A stretch of DNA of 64,000 bases from Kordia sp965224175 (GCF_965224175.1 NZ_OZ245041.1:620001-684000); one strand, 5' to 3'; positions 55,058 through 64,000 are shown, counted from the stretch's first letter. Notes: generated by a model from the sequence alone, not told the origin. Numbers and translations are program-made.

Positions 55058-55095
55058 AAAAGAACAATAAATTGCAGACAACTTATTGTTCTTTT
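55058..55095 (-). terminator. Terminator of the DUF2306-beta-lactamase gene
   Basis: AAAAGAACAATAA (55058-55070) and TTATTGTTCTTTT (55083-55095) are exact reverse complements, about 70 bp beyond the stop codon at 55167, with a T-rich tail on the reverse strand. Confidence 0.78.
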
Positions 55096-55166
55096 CAGAA
55101 GATTTATGTGTAGTCAACTACTTTGAGATAAACATCAGAGTAGTTAAATCTCTATTAATGAGAAAC

Positions 55167-57251
55167 TTATTCTTTTTTGAGTGTTATTATCGCTTTTTTA
55201 GCAATTTCATCTCTAGGATCCATTTCTAAAGATTTTTTATATTGTTGAATAGCTTCTTCTTTTCTATTTAATTTAGACAAACAATTCCCTAAATAATTAT
55301 AAGTTCTACTCGTGTATACACCTTTAGGATATAATTGTAAGTTCAATTCATGAAACTTAATAGCTTCTTTGTAATTGCCTTTGTTTGCAAGTAATTGCCC
55401 ATATTCATTAATTAAACGTTCAGAAATAGCGTATTCAGAATCGGTATTATATTCAGCCTTAATAAAAGTTATAATTTCATCTGTTGATTTGTCTTTACTT
55501 AACGATTCAATACTTTTTCTATTGAGCATTAAATTCCGTAAAACCCACCAATACGTACGATCGTTTGTTGCTGTTCTATTTGTGAAATTAAAAAGTGTTG
55601 CTATGTCGACAGTCGTTTTATGTACAACAACTACTTCTCGTTTCGGAATGACAGTAATGTATTGTCCAAACGCACCAGTTGCAGAATATGCTCCTTCAAA
55701 ATCTGGATTGTCATAAAATCGATCGAAAATCCACCACATATATCCGTACGATTGCTCTAACGGACTAGAAACATCTCTGTAATAACGCTTGTTTACAGTA
55801 TCTTTTGATGTAACTGTAGTTGTCGTTTTTGCAAGCCAGTCTTTATTAATTAATTGTTTTCCATTCCAGTTTCCTTCTTGAAGCATTAATTGTCCAATTT
55901 TTGCCATATCTCTTGTAGAAAGATGCATGTGATACGCTGAATATTTGGAGTTTTTCTCATTAGTGGTTCTAAATTGATTGTCAATATTCCAATCCTGAAA
56001 ACCTAACGGAATTGCCAATTGTTGCGCTAATTCTTCGTATACTGTATTTCCTGTTTTTTCCTCAAGAATATGACCAGCAAGGTTAAAATCCCAATTATTA
56101 TACAAAAAGTATGTTCCTGGAGATACACTTCCTCTTTTTAAAACATTTTTTTTATCGTATCCTTCATTTGCTGTGTTGTGAAATACTCCTGATCGTGCTG
56201 TAATAATATGATCAATTGTCGCTTGCTTTTCAATAGGTAGCAATCCGCCAACATCGTCAATTCCCATATCTCCAATAGTTTGATTCAAATCTATAGTTCC
56301 ATCGGTCACATATTTACCATACAACATTGATAATATACTTTTACGAACGGAAGCATTGTAACTAATTTCAGATATGTCTCCATATTCAAAGACTATTTTT
56401 CCACGCTCTAACACAACCATACTTGTTGTGTTAGCTTCTTCTTTTAAATAATTCTCTATTTCTTTTAGTTTTTCTGGTGTAAAACTTGAATTATGCAGCG
56501 TCGTATTTTTTTCAAAATCAGTTCCTTTAAAACTAGCACTTTTATACAGCCAAGTTTGCGGACTCATGTATGATAGAATAAACATTGCACCTACTAAAAT
56601 GCCAATTCCAATAAAAACTTTTTGAAGTCTGTAGGTTCTGTAAATATTTTTGAGTTGCTCTTTTTTATGAAAATACAAATAGACAGCCAATACACTTGGA
56701 ATCCAACTCATCCAAACAGAAATTCCATATGCTGTTTTAAAGCTGAAAAACATCATTAGTGGTGGCAATACTAAGCGTAACATAACAGCAGCAAAAGTTC
56801 CAGCATAACTATATGCCATAAACTCTTGATGTTTGGCTACATTTCCTTTTCGTATGTAACGATATGCTAAATACGTAAATAATACCCAAATTAATGCGCC
56901 AAAAATAAAACCGACTTTAGATACAATTCCGCCTTTTACATAGAAGCCAATAAAAAAGCCTACAGATCCGCCAATAAGAACCGAAATCACATAAATTTTA
57001 CCAATAATTCGATGTAGTTTCATAAATTTCTTCCGAAACTTCTGAATAAATTGTGACCAACCAACAAGTAAAGCGATTCCTCCAAATGTAATATGTATGT
57101 AAAAACAAATCATATACATATTAGAGTTAAGTACTTCTAAGGATTTTGTGGCGAGCAACCCAATGGGTTCTTCTGCTAGAAAATATTTAATAGGTTCTAC
57201 ACTAATGTAAAGACATAAGACTACGAAAATAAGCCATGCTAATTTTTTCAT
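55167..57251 (-). CDS. Membrane DUF2306 / serine hydrolase (beta-lactamase fold) / TPR fusion
   Basis: A 694-residue protein. Residues 1-230 hold about seven helices of the DUF2306 type (FQHITFGGIALLVGW-like HITFGGIALLVGWSQFIQKF, then HRIIGKIYVISVLIGG). Residues 245-585 are a beta-lactamase-fold serine hydrolase with SxxK as S301-V-R-K304, YxN as Y384-N-N386 and a GAFGQYITVIPK box. Residues 600-694 contain TPR units (KEAIKFHELNLQLYP, KEEAIQQYKKSLEMDP). The catalytic motifs are intact. It is an unusual membrane-to-periplasm fusion; the substrate is unknown. Confidence 0.9.
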   Translation of the reverse strand: MKKLAWLIFVVLCLYISVEPIKYFLAEEPIGLLATKSLEVLNSNMYMICFYIHITFGGIALLVGWSQFIQKFRKKFMKLHRIIGKIYVISVLIGGSVGFFIGFYVKGGIVSKVGFIFGALIWVLFTYLAYRYIRKGNVAKHQEFMAYSYAGTFAAVMLRLVLPPLMMFFSFKTAYGISVWMSWIPSVLAVYLYFHKKEQLKNIYRTYRLQKVFIGIGILVGAMFILSYMSPQTWLYKSASFKGTDFEKNTTLHNSSFTPEKLKEIENYLKEEANTTSMVVLERGKIVFEYGDISEISYNASVRKSILSMLYGKYVTDGTIDLNQTIGDMGIDDVGGLLPIEKQATIDHIITARSGVFHNTANEGYDKKNVLKRGSVSPGTYFLYNNWDFNLAGHILEEKTGNTVYEELAQQLAIPLGFQDWNIDNQFRTTNEKNSKYSAYHMHLSTRDMAKIGQLMLQEGNWNGKQLINKDWLAKTTTTVTSKDTVNKRYYRDVSSPLEQSYGYMWWIFDRFYDNPDFEGAYSATGAFGQYITVIPKREVVVVHKTTVDIATLFNFTNRTATNDRTYWWVLRNLMLNRKSIESLSKDKSTDEIITFIKAEYNTDSEYAISERLINEYGQLLANKGNYKEAIKFHELNLQLYPKGVYTSRTYNYLGNCLSKLNRKEEAIQQYKKSLEMDPRDEIAKKAIITLKKE

Positions 57252-57398
57252 TTTTGATTATTTTTTTGATTGATGAATACCAAAAATAGAATCAAAAGAG
57301 TTTTTTTGAATGTGTTGTGTGAACGAAGGTATAAAAACGTGTATTTTAGGTGAAAATGAGGCGTTTTGGTATAAAAGAGCTGTTTTTAGGTATAAAAA

Positions 57399-58139
57399 CT
57401 AGAGTGCTAAAACGTGTTCTTTATAGTTTTTTGATACTGGAAATTCCATTTGTGTTAGTAAAATGGTTGAAGAATCTTTCCATGATTTAAAATGCGTTGG
57501 ATTGATTAAATGTGAACGATGTATTTGAATTAAAAAGTCAAAGTTAGTGTGTATTTTTTTTAAGGAACTTCTAATTAATTTTGACTTGAGTTTTCCTGAA
57601 TCAAGATAGAAAATCTCTACATAATTTTGGGAATTTGAAACACCTATTAAATCAGATTGTTTGATTTTTAAAATATCAAGTTTGTTCTCTCCTTTTATGG
57701 TAATTGAATCATCTTTTGCAGGAATCAATTTGATAGCATAAGTTCTCACTAAAATTATAATTGGTGTAATGATCAAAGAACTTATTAAGATAATTTCTGT
57801 GACAAACTTAGGAAAGCCGTAAACTCCTTTAATAATTGAGCTTTTATAATAAAGATAGGTAGTAATCGCATAAATGATATAAAAAACAAAGAGTGTCAAT
57901 ATTTCAAGTCCAATACTCCATTTTGTAACTGTTTCGTATATTATTTTTTGAAGAAAACTAATAATTCCATAACATAAAAACGCAATTAAACTAAAGCCTA
58001 CACTTACTTTAATCCAAACTTGCAAGTCCATTCTTCCATGTTCAAAAGGGCGAATAAAAAAAGCAAAAAGAAAGATCCAAACACTAATAAACAAACCAAT
58101 GAGTATGTGATGCTTTATCGATGGATTCAATTGTTTCAT
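57399..58139 (-). CDS. Membrane-anchored LytTR transcription regulator
   Basis: A 246-residue protein with four membrane helices (about 10-30, 40-62, 76-97, 108-130) and a C-terminal LytTR domain (about 150-245; VSNSQNYVEIFYL, LIQIHRSHLINPTHF). Same architecture as 50937-51812. It lies 147 bp upstream of the DUF2306 fusion on the same strand and may regulate it. ATG start clear. Confidence 0.91.
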   Translation of the reverse strand: MKQLNPSIKHHILIGLFISVWIFLFAFFIRPFEHGRMDLQVWIKVSVGFSLIAFLCYGIISFLQKIIYETVTKWSIGLEILTLFVFYIIYAITTYLYYKSSIIKGVYGFPKFVTEIILISSLIITPIIILVRTYAIKLIPAKDDSITIKGENKLDILKIKQSDLIGVSNSQNYVEIFYLDSGKLKSKLIRSSLKKIHTNFDFLIQIHRSHLINPTHFKSWKDSSTILLTQMEFPVSKNYKEHVLAL

Positions 58140-58261
58140 GTCACAAAAATAATAATGTTATAAAAATAGACACTCATTTTATACAATTGTTACATAAATA
58201 ATACGTTTTCTTTCACTGAAAATGATCAGTAGTAAGAAATGTTTTTTGTCTTTCAGAAATA

Positions 58262-58289
58262 AAAAAACCGTTAATTAAAACGGTTTTTT
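58262..58289 (-). terminator. Terminator of the peroxiredoxin-like gene
   Basis: AAAAAACCGTT (58262-58272) and AACGGTTTTTT (58279-58289) are exact reverse complements with a 6-base loop, 10 bp beyond the stop at 58299. Confidence 0.85.
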
Positions 58290-58298
58290 CAAATGATT

Positions 58299-58934
58299 TT
58301 ATAAAGCTTCTAAAATAGCTTTCGGATCGGCTCTTAATTTGTAATCTTCCTCTAAAAAGTGATATGAAATAGTTCCATCTTGTTCCACAACATACGTTGC
58401 AGCAATTGGTAGTTCAAAATTTGTATTTCCTTGATTACCTTCTATATCAATACCAAATTTCTTATACAATTCCTGTAAATCTGTAGGCATTTCATAAACT
58501 AGATTCATATTTCTAGCAACTTTCATGTCTATATCAGATAAAACTTCAAAAGTCAATTCGTTTTTTTCTTTTGTCGTTAGAGAATTATCTGGTGTTTCTG
58601 GTCCAATTACTACAAGTTTAGCACCTTTGGCTTCAAACTCAGGAATAGCTTGTTGCAATGCTCGCAATTGAATATTGCAATATGGACACCAATTTCCTCT
58701 GTAAAAAGCAATAATTACTTTATGTTCTTTTAAAATGTCATACACATTAACTTCAGTATTTAAAGCATTATTTAGGATAATTTCTGGAAGTTTAGCTCCT
58801 GTTTTATATGCCTGTGCAATCATTTGCGAAGCTACCAAATCATCTATTGCTTTTTTCATAACAACTTGTGCTTCTCCTGGATGACGTTGTGCGCTTTCAT
58901 CCGCATATTTTTTTAATTCTGCTGTTAAACTCAT
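58299..58934 (-). CDS. Peroxiredoxin-like (AhpC/TSA family) protein
   Basis: A 211-residue thioredoxin-fold protein. The redox-active motif is FYRGNWCPYC with Cys83 and Cys86, where the CxxC is distinctive of peroxiredoxin-like proteins in place of a lone peroxidatic Cys. The rest follows AhpC/TSA (LRALQQAIPEFEAKGAKLVVIGPE, FEVLSDIDMKVARN, PIAATYVVEQDGTISY). It probably reduces peroxides or disulphides in the cytosol. Monocistronic. Confidence 0.92.
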   Translation of the reverse strand: MSLTAELKKYADESAQRHPGEAQVVMKKAIDDLVASQMIAQAYKTGAKLPEIILNNALNTEVNVYDILKEHKVIIAFYRGNWCPYCNIQLRALQQAIPEFEAKGAKLVVIGPETPDNSLTTKEKNELTFEVLSDIDMKVARNMNLVYEMPTDLQELYKKFGIDIEGNQGNTNFELPIAATYVVEQDGTISYHFLEEDYKLRADPKAILEAL

Positions 58935-59023
58935 TATATCTTTTTTTATGCTTTAGACAGGAAAAAAAATTAAAAATTACACATTCTTTAAAATAATTCA
59001 CAATTAACTAATAATGAGATTGC

Positions 59024-59031
59024 TAAATTTG
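59024..59031 (+). promoter_or_regulatory. -7 promoter box TAAATTTG of the T9SS gene
   Basis: An exact TAnnTTTG match 109 bp before ATG 59140, implying a leader of about 100 nt. Confidence 0.45.
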
Positions 59032-59139
59032 GCACTTAAAAGTATTTTATAAATAATTATGTTAAAAAGTAGGGTGTTTTAAAAATAGACTGTTTTAAGT
59101 GCAAAGAAATTGTTAACCAACCGTAAACTAAAAAATTGC

Positions 59140-61650
59140 ATGAAAAGGAACTACTACTTATCGCTTGTTGGAATCTTAGCTTTAGGATTTTCTGCGCAAG
59201 CGCAAAAGCAGAATTGGCGGACATCAACTCTTGATGAAAACAGTAACTATTTTGAAATTGTAGAACAGGAGAAACAAAGACTGAATCCGATCAGAAAAAA
59301 TAACGATCGCAAAAGTAGAAAAGAAGTTAAACAATTTGAACGTTGGGCAGCTTTTTGGAAAGATCGTGTACTTCCAAATGGACGATTCATGTCTGCAGCA
59401 CACACATCTAACATATGGAGATCAGAACAAGCACGCCATGAAGAAGAAGTAATAAATGGAAGAAGTGTTGCTACAGTAAATTGGTCGCTTTTAGGACCTA
59501 CTACATTTCCTGTGTCTAATATTGGTTTTTATCCTGGGATGGGACGTATAAATGCAGTTGCTTTTAATGGTAATGATACAAATACAATGTATGTTGGTGC
59601 GCCAGGCGGTGGTGTTTGGAAAACTACTAACGGAGGAGCAAATTGGACAGCTCAAGGTGATGAGTTTCCAAATATGGGAATTTCTGATATTGTAATTAAT
59701 CCAACAAATACAAACATCGTATACGCAGCAACAGGTGATGCTGATGGTTTCCAAAACAGATCTATTGGAGTATTAAAAACCACTGATGGCGGAACTACTT
59801 GGAATACCACAGGACTTTCTTTTACTTTAGGAGAAAACAATATTATTAGTAAATTATTAATTGATCCAAATAACCCTGATACAGTATTTGCTACAACGCT
59901 TAGCAGTATTAAAAGAACCACAAATGGAGGATTAAATTGGATTGATGTTGTTAATGAGAATAATGCAATTTTTAACGATATAGAATATGTACCAGGAAGT
60001 AACACAAACTTATATGCGACTTCAAGAACTGGACGTTTTTATGAATCAACAGATAATGGAGTTACTTGGGCAGAAGTTACAAGACCTGCGTTTAGTCGTT
60101 TAGATTTTGCAGTAACTCCTGCAAATCCAAACTTAATTTTAAGTATCGATAACGGAGGAAGAATTAGAAGATCTACAAATGCAGGTGTAAACTGGACTCA
60201 AATTTCTAGTATTCCTGGATATAGTTCACAAGGTGGATATAATGTAACCTTAGCAATTTCGCCGTTAAATGCTGACTTAGTGATTGCTGGTGGTGTCGAC
60301 GGGTGGCGTTCTACAGATGGTGGAGTTACTTGGGAAAAATATCTTGACGGATATTGGACTGCTGGAAATCCTTATTTCTATGTGCATTCTGATCATCATG
60401 ATATGAAATTTGTACCAGGAACAAATACTGCTATTTCTGTGAATGATGGTGGAATTTTTATGGGAGACGCATCTCTAGATACTCCTTGGGCAGATTTATC
60501 TTCAGGAATTGCAATTACGCAATACTATAATGTATCAGGAACTCCACAAAACGCAAACTTATTAATTGCTGGAGCGCAAGATAATGATATAGGGCAATAT
60601 GACGGAACAGATTGGATTGGTAGAAACCCAGGAAGTGATGGTGTTGAAGGATTATGGGATTACTCAAATAGCGATATTGCTTGGACTTGTAGTCAAGCTG
60701 GAGCTATGTTTAGAACTACAAATGGTTTCGCTAGTTCACAATTTATAAGTACACCAGGAGGAGCTCCTTTTGTATGGGAATTAGAAATTCACCCAACAGA
60801 TCCATCTACAATTTTTGGAGGATTTGGTGATATTTACAGATCTACAAATCGCGGAAGTAGTTGGACAAACTTAAACTCTGGTGTAGGAAGCATTGAATTC
60901 ATCTCTATTGCACCATCTAATCCAAACGTAATTTATGTTTCTGGAGGAAATACTGTTCGTCTAACAGGAAATGGAGGAACAAGCTGGACAAATGTTGGCT
61001 TGCCACAAGGTGGAAATGTGAAAAGTATTGAAGTGCATCCAACGAATCCTTCTGAAGTATACATAGCGTATTCAGGATACCAAGCCGGAAAAGTTTATAA
61101 ATCTACAAATGCTGGTGTTTCATGGACAGATATAACTGGAAGTTTACCAAATATTCCAACACACAAAATTGTATATAAAACAGGAACTACAGATGGAGAA
61201 TTATTCTTAGCGACTGATTTAGGAGTGTATTACAGAACAGATTCTGAAGGTGATTGGGTACGTCTTGGACAAGGATTGCCAAATGTAATTGTAAACGATG
61301 TTGAAATTCACTACGCTACAGAAAAATTAAGAGCTGCTACTTTTGGTCGTGGTGTTTGGGAAGTAGCTATTGATGCAGCTTCACTATCTGTTAATGATAA
61401 TGAGTTAGCTTCTTCAGCTGTTCAAGTATATCCAAATCCTACAGTAGATAAAAACTTTACAGTTAAACTAAATAACTTATCAGGAGATACAAATATCCTT
61501 GTATACAACGTGATTGGTTCAGTAGTAAAAGAAATAAAAACGACTTCTACGGAAGAAAAAGTAGATTTAACAGGCGTAAGCAGAGGTTTATACTTAGTTA
61601 AAATTACAAATGAAGGGAGAAGTCTAACAAAGAAAATTGTTGTTAATTAA
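59140..61650 (+). CDS. T9SS-exported Asp-box (BNR) repeat protein
   Basis: An 836-residue secreted protein. ATG 59140 is preferred over TTG 59110 because it begins the signal peptide (MKRNYYLSLVGILALGFSAQ). The body has at least nine Asp-box motifs of type S/T-x-[DN]-x-G-x-x-W (TTNGGANW, TTDGGTTW, STDNGVTW, STNAGVNW, STDGGVTW, STNRGSSW and others), giving a sortilin- or sialidase-like propeller. The last 80 residues form a T9SS type A sorting domain (VQVYPNPT, LTKKIVVN). Destination: outer surface or medium. Ligand unknown. Confidence 0.93.
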   Translation: MKRNYYLSLVGILALGFSAQAQKQNWRTSTLDENSNYFEIVEQEKQRLNPIRKNNDRKSRKEVKQFERWAAFWKDRVLPNGRFMSAAHTSNIWRSEQARHEEEVINGRSVATVNWSLLGPTTFPVSNIGFYPGMGRINAVAFNGNDTNTMYVGAPGGGVWKTTNGGANWTAQGDEFPNMGISDIVINPTNTNIVYAATGDADGFQNRSIGVLKTTDGGTTWNTTGLSFTLGENNIISKLLIDPNNPDTVFATTLSSIKRTTNGGLNWIDVVNENNAIFNDIEYVPGSNTNLYATSRTGRFYESTDNGVTWAEVTRPAFSRLDFAVTPANPNLILSIDNGGRIRRSTNAGVNWTQISSIPGYSSQGGYNVTLAISPLNADLVIAGGVDGWRSTDGGVTWEKYLDGYWTAGNPYFYVHSDHHDMKFVPGTNTAISVNDGGIFMGDASLDTPWADLSSGIAITQYYNVSGTPQNANLLIAGAQDNDIGQYDGTDWIGRNPGSDGVEGLWDYSNSDIAWTCSQAGAMFRTTNGFASSQFISTPGGAPFVWELEIHPTDPSTIFGGFGDIYRSTNRGSSWTNLNSGVGSIEFISIAPSNPNVIYVSGGNTVRLTGNGGTSWTNVGLPQGGNVKSIEVHPTNPSEVYIAYSGYQAGKVYKSTNAGVSWTDITGSLPNIPTHKIVYKTGTTDGELFLATDLGVYYRTDSEGDWVRLGQGLPNVIVNDVEIHYATEKLRAATFGRGVWEVAIDAASLSVNDNELASSAVQVYPNPTVDKNFTVKLNNLSGDTNILVYNVIGSVVKEIKTTSTEEKVDLTGVSRGLYLVKITNEGRSLTKKIVVN

Positions 61651-62066
61651 TGAAGCGGTTTTTGATATTACTCACATTGTGCATTCTAACACTCAATATA
61701 ATGGCTTGTAATGAAGGTATTAAGCTGATATCTTCTAAAAAACAAACCATTGTACAAGGTATCAAATCAGCAAAACCGTACACTAACTATCTTTTTGAGA
61801 TAACACTTGATAACACTGTCGATCTAACCATCGACAGTGTTACTATTTATGATTCAAAGCAATGTATGAAAGTGAATCATTATCTATCAAAAAACAAAAC
61901 AAGCAACAAAGTAACCTTAACTGCGGCTGTAAAAGAAGGAAATTATACAGTATTAAAAAATTGCAATAGTACAGTAGATAAGGTACTAGTTCATTACAAA
62001 ATCAATAGCAAAAGTGGGAAATTAAAAATAAGCACTTTTGAAGAAGAAACTGTAACAAGAAGATGA
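61650..62066 (+). CDS. Small hypothetical lipoprotein coupled to the T9SS gene
   Basis: A 138-residue lipoprotein (lipobox NIMAC, Cys20) of unknown family. Its ATG overlaps the stop of the T9SS gene (TAATG), so it is co-translated. The mature part is predicted beta-rich with two further Cys (KQCMKV, KNCNST). A perfect 13-bp stem-loop lies inside the coding sequence. It may assist secretion or act alongside the T9SS protein. Confidence 0.8.
   Translation: MKRFLILLTLCILTLNIMACNEGIKLISSKKQTIVQGIKSAKPYTNYLFEITLDNTVDLTIDSVTIYDSKQCMKVNHYLSKNKTSNKVTLTAAVKEGNYTVLKNCNSTVDKVLVHYKINSKSGKLKISTFEEETVTRR
61811..61842. other. Strong stem-loop inside the lipoprotein coding sequence
   Basis: TAACACTGTCGAT (61811-61823) and ATCGACAGTGTTA (61830-61842) are exact reverse complements with a 6-base loop. 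There is no T run, so it is not a typical terminator. The protein reads through it as NTVDLTIDSVT. Confidence 0.6.
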
Positions 62067-62094
62067 TTGTTACACTATTCACTACTAAATATGC

Positions 62095-62127
62095 AAAAAC
62101 CTGACATTAACATAATGTCAGGTTTTT
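62095..62127. terminator. Bidirectional terminator
   Basis: AAAAACCTGACATTA (62095-62109) and TAATGTCAGGTTTTT (62113-62127) form a perfect 15-bp stem with a 3-base loop and an adjacent T run. It lies between the lipoprotein and the convergent dehydrogenase gene. Confidence 0.9.
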
Positions 62128-62152
62128 TTTTATGAATTATAAAGATATGATT

Positions 62153-64000
62153 TTAGTAAGCTAAAACTTCTTTTAGAGCAGCTTCAAACTCATTCTTAGG
62201 TAGATATTGTTGTTCTAATCCTTGATCAAAAGGAATCGGAGTTTCCATACTTGCAATACGTTTTACAGGTCCGTCTAAATATTCGAAACAATTCTCCATA
62301 ATCATTGCTGAAATATCACTAGAAATACTTCCAAATAGCGAATCTTCCTGTAAAATGATAGCTTTTCCTGTTTTCTTTACTGAATTGAAAATTGCTTCTG
62401 TGTCTAACGGTTGAAGCGAACGTAAATCGATCAAATCAGCGGCAATGTCTGGGTTTTTATTTAAAGTATCTAATGCCCAATGTACTGCAGAACCATAAGA
62501 AATAATTGTAATATCATTTCCTTCTTTTAATAAAGAAGCTTTTCCGAGTGGTAATGTGTAATAATCTGTTGGAACATCTTGGTATACGCTTCTGTATAAA
62601 GCCTTGTGTTCAAAGAATAACACAGGATTTGGATCATTAATAGCTGTTGCTAACAATCCTTTGGCATCATATGGAAACGCTGGATATACAACTTTTAAGC
62701 CTGGAGTTTTTGTAAACCAAGCTTCATTTGTTTGTGAATGAAAAGGTCCAGCTCCTACTCCAGCGCCACATGGCATACGAACCACAACATCTGCGTTCTG
62801 ATTCCAGCGATAATGTGATTTTGCTAATAAATTTACAATTGGATTGAATCCACTAGATACAAAATCAGCAAACTGCATTTCCATTACAGCTTTCATTCCA
62901 TTTACAGAAAGTCCGTAAGCTGCTGAAACAATCACAGACTCACAAATAGGTGTATTGCGAACACGTTCTTTTCCAAATTGATCAATGAATTCGTTAGTGA
63001 TCTTAAAAACGCCACCATATTCAGCAACATCTTGTCCCATGATAATTAAATCATCATGCTTTTCCATTGATTGCTTTAATCCTTGAGAAATTGCATCTAC
63101 AAAACGAATATTTTCTTTTATATCGATTGGATTAACTACCTCATTTGAAGTGTTTCTGTACACATCACTTAATTCTTTACTTTTAGTTGAATTTATTTTT
63201 TCTTCGTCAAAAGCAAGCTTTAAATTTTCATTAATTTCATTTGCAATTTCTGTCTTAAATGCCTCTTCAATTTCTAAGGTTAAAATTCCTTCTGAAGTTA
63301 AATAATTACGATATCTATCTAAAGGATCTTTTGCTGCCCAAGCATCCATTAATTCTTTTGGGACATATTTTGTTCCGCTAGCTTCTTCGTGACCACGCAT
63401 ACGGAATGTTTTAAATTCCAATAAAATTGGTCTTGGATTTTCTCGGATGCTATCTGCTAGTTCAGAAACTTTAGTATAAACTTCTAAAATATTGTTACCA
63501 TCAATAATGTGCGACTCCATTCCGTAGCCTTTTCCTCTATCGGCCAAATTTTCACAATTATACTGTTCTGCCGTAGGTGTAGACAATCCGTAACCATTAT
63601 TTTCAATGCAGAATAAAACAGGTAAACTCCACACTGAAGCTACATTTAAAGCTTCATGAAAATCTCCTTCACTCGTTCCACCTTCTCCTGTAAACACTGC
63701 ACATGCATGCTTATTTTCTTTCAATTTGTTTGCCAAAGCAATTCCACTTGCCACACCTAATTGCGGGCCTAAATGTGAAATCATTCCAACAATATTAAAT
63801 TCTTGCGTTCCAAAGTGAAAACTACGATCGCGTCCTTTTGTAAAACCATTTGCTTTCCCTTGCCATTGTGAAAACAAGCGGTACAAAGGAATTTCACGTG
63901 TTGTAAATACACCCAAATTCCTGTGCATTGGTAAGATGTATTCATCTTTTGTTAATGCAGAAGTGACACCAACAGCGATGGCTTCTTGCCCAATTCCGCC
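62153..64000 (-). CDS. Fused E1 alpha/beta subunit of a branched-chain or 2-oxoacid dehydrogenase (5' part beyond window)
   Basis: The frame stays open to base 64000, so the N-terminus is outside; the ATG at 63928 is internal (the upstream residues are GGIGQEAIAVGVTSALTKDE). About 615 codons are seen. The alpha part has TPP-binding GEGGTSEGDFHEALN and IENNGYGLSTP. The beta part, from about codon 300, has IMGQDVAEYGGVFKIT, RVRNTPICES-type ERVRNTPICESVI, and C-terminal YLPKNEFEAALKEVL. Such one-chain E1 enzymes decarboxylate 2-oxo acids with lipoyl E2 in Bacteroidota. Which 2-oxo acid it uses is not certain. Confidence 0.93.
   Translation of the reverse strand, partial: GGIGQEAIAVGVTSALTKDEYILPMHRNLGVFTTREIPLYRLFSQWQGKANGFTKGRDRSFHFGTQEFNIVGMISHLGPQLGVASGIALANKLKENKHACAVFTGEGGTSEGDFHEALNVASVWSLPVLFCIENNGYGLSTPTAEQYNCENLADRGKGYGMESHIIDGNNILEVYTKVSELADSIRENPRPILLEFKTFRMRGHEEASGTKYVPKELMDAWAAKDPLDRYRNYLTSEGILTLEIEEAFKTEIANEINENLKLAFDEEKINSTKSKELSDVYRNTSNEVVNPIDIKENIRFVDAISQGLKQSMEKHDDLIIMGQDVAEYGGVFKITNEFIDQFGKERVRNTPICESVIVSAAYGLSVNGMKAVMEMQFADFVSSGFNPIVNLLAKSHYRWNQNADVVVRMPCGAGVGAGPFHSQTNEAWFTKTPGLKVVYPAFPYDAKGLLATAINDPNPVLFFEHKALYRSVYQDVPTDYYTLPLGKASLLKEGNDITIISYGSAVHWALDTLNKNPDIAADLIDLRSLQPLDTEAIFNSVKKTGKAIILQEDSLFGSISSDISAMIMENCFEYLDGPVKRIASMETPIPFDQGLEQQYLPKNEFEAALKEVLAY

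Noticed and set aside
59491..60005. Reverse-strand ORFs inside the T9SS gene
   Set aside because: Shadows of a repetitive Asp-box coding sequence; the forward frame is strongly supported.
1..64000. CRISPR array, tRNA, rRNA, transposase, integrase or replication origin
   Set aside because: Searched by eye for repeat-spacer series, cloverleaf-like ends and DDE or tyrosine recombinase motifs; none was found.

Overview
This window reads as a chromosomal piece of a marine-type Flavobacteriaceae genome (Bacteroidota); a Kordia-like genus is my guess. The support is low GC content, -7 boxes of the TAnnTTTG type with little Shine-Dalgarno signal, a type IX secretion (T9SS) C-terminal sorting domain, DUF6090, DUF4494 and DUF5916 proteins, many LytTR regulators, and a fused E1 alpha/beta ketoacid dehydrogenase. 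No tRNA, rRNA, CRISPR array, transposase or integrase was seen. Both window edges cut genes: an MFS drug exporter on the left and the E1 dehydrogenase on the right.

Layout. 1-1.6 kb: MFS exporter and a DUF6090 membrane protein. 1.6-6.2 kb: a defence-type island with an XRE regulator and its putative operator, a small orphan protein, and a four-gene operon. That operon is an ABC-three-component (ABC-3C) conflict system plus a 56-residue membrane microprotein that I found by reading the sequence. A near-identical 24-bp repeat lies at each edge of the island. 6.2-10.7 kb: TPR histidine kinase, ExbB-like protein, a small basic ORF and a LytS/LytR pair. 10.7-17.9 kb: M18 aminopeptidase, S41 protease and two beta-lactamase-fold proteins, one of which appears to have lost its catalytic residues. 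18-24.6 kb: a second LytS/LytR pair, AraC regulator, beta-barrel protein, DUF4494 and a 7TM histidine kinase. 24.7-31.7 kb: EamA transporter, lipoprotein, DUF5916, NTF2-like, AraC and DoxX-type proteins. 31.9-37.3 kb: a six-gene operon of small oxidoreductases and cupins divergent from an AraC regulator, probably an electrophile or redox-stress response. 37.4-43.2 kb: two cold-shock-domain proteins, an Old Yellow Enzyme, and a 1250-residue HNH-NACHT protein with an OB-fold-like tail. 43.3-50.8 kb: FAD oxidase, secreted small proteins, an M50-TPR protein, then BlaI with an M56-M23 fusion and an M23-LysM hydrolase. 50.9-58.9 kb: two membrane LytTR proteins, acyltransferase, ankyrin protein, a DUF2306-beta-lactamase-TPR fusion and a peroxiredoxin-like protein. 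59-64 kb: a T9SS-exported Asp-box (BNR) protein with a coupled lipoprotein, then the E1 dehydrogenase.

The most interesting material is (i) the ABC-3C operon, where the membrane microprotein and the C-terminal component share a GD-NI-SGRDT motif; (ii) the HNH-NACHT-OB protein coupled by TAATG to an Old Yellow Enzyme; and (iii) a probable BlaI regulon. For the last, tandem ACTA-N6-TAGT operators lie at the promoter of blaI/M56-M23 and also at the promoter of the S41 protease 33 kb away.
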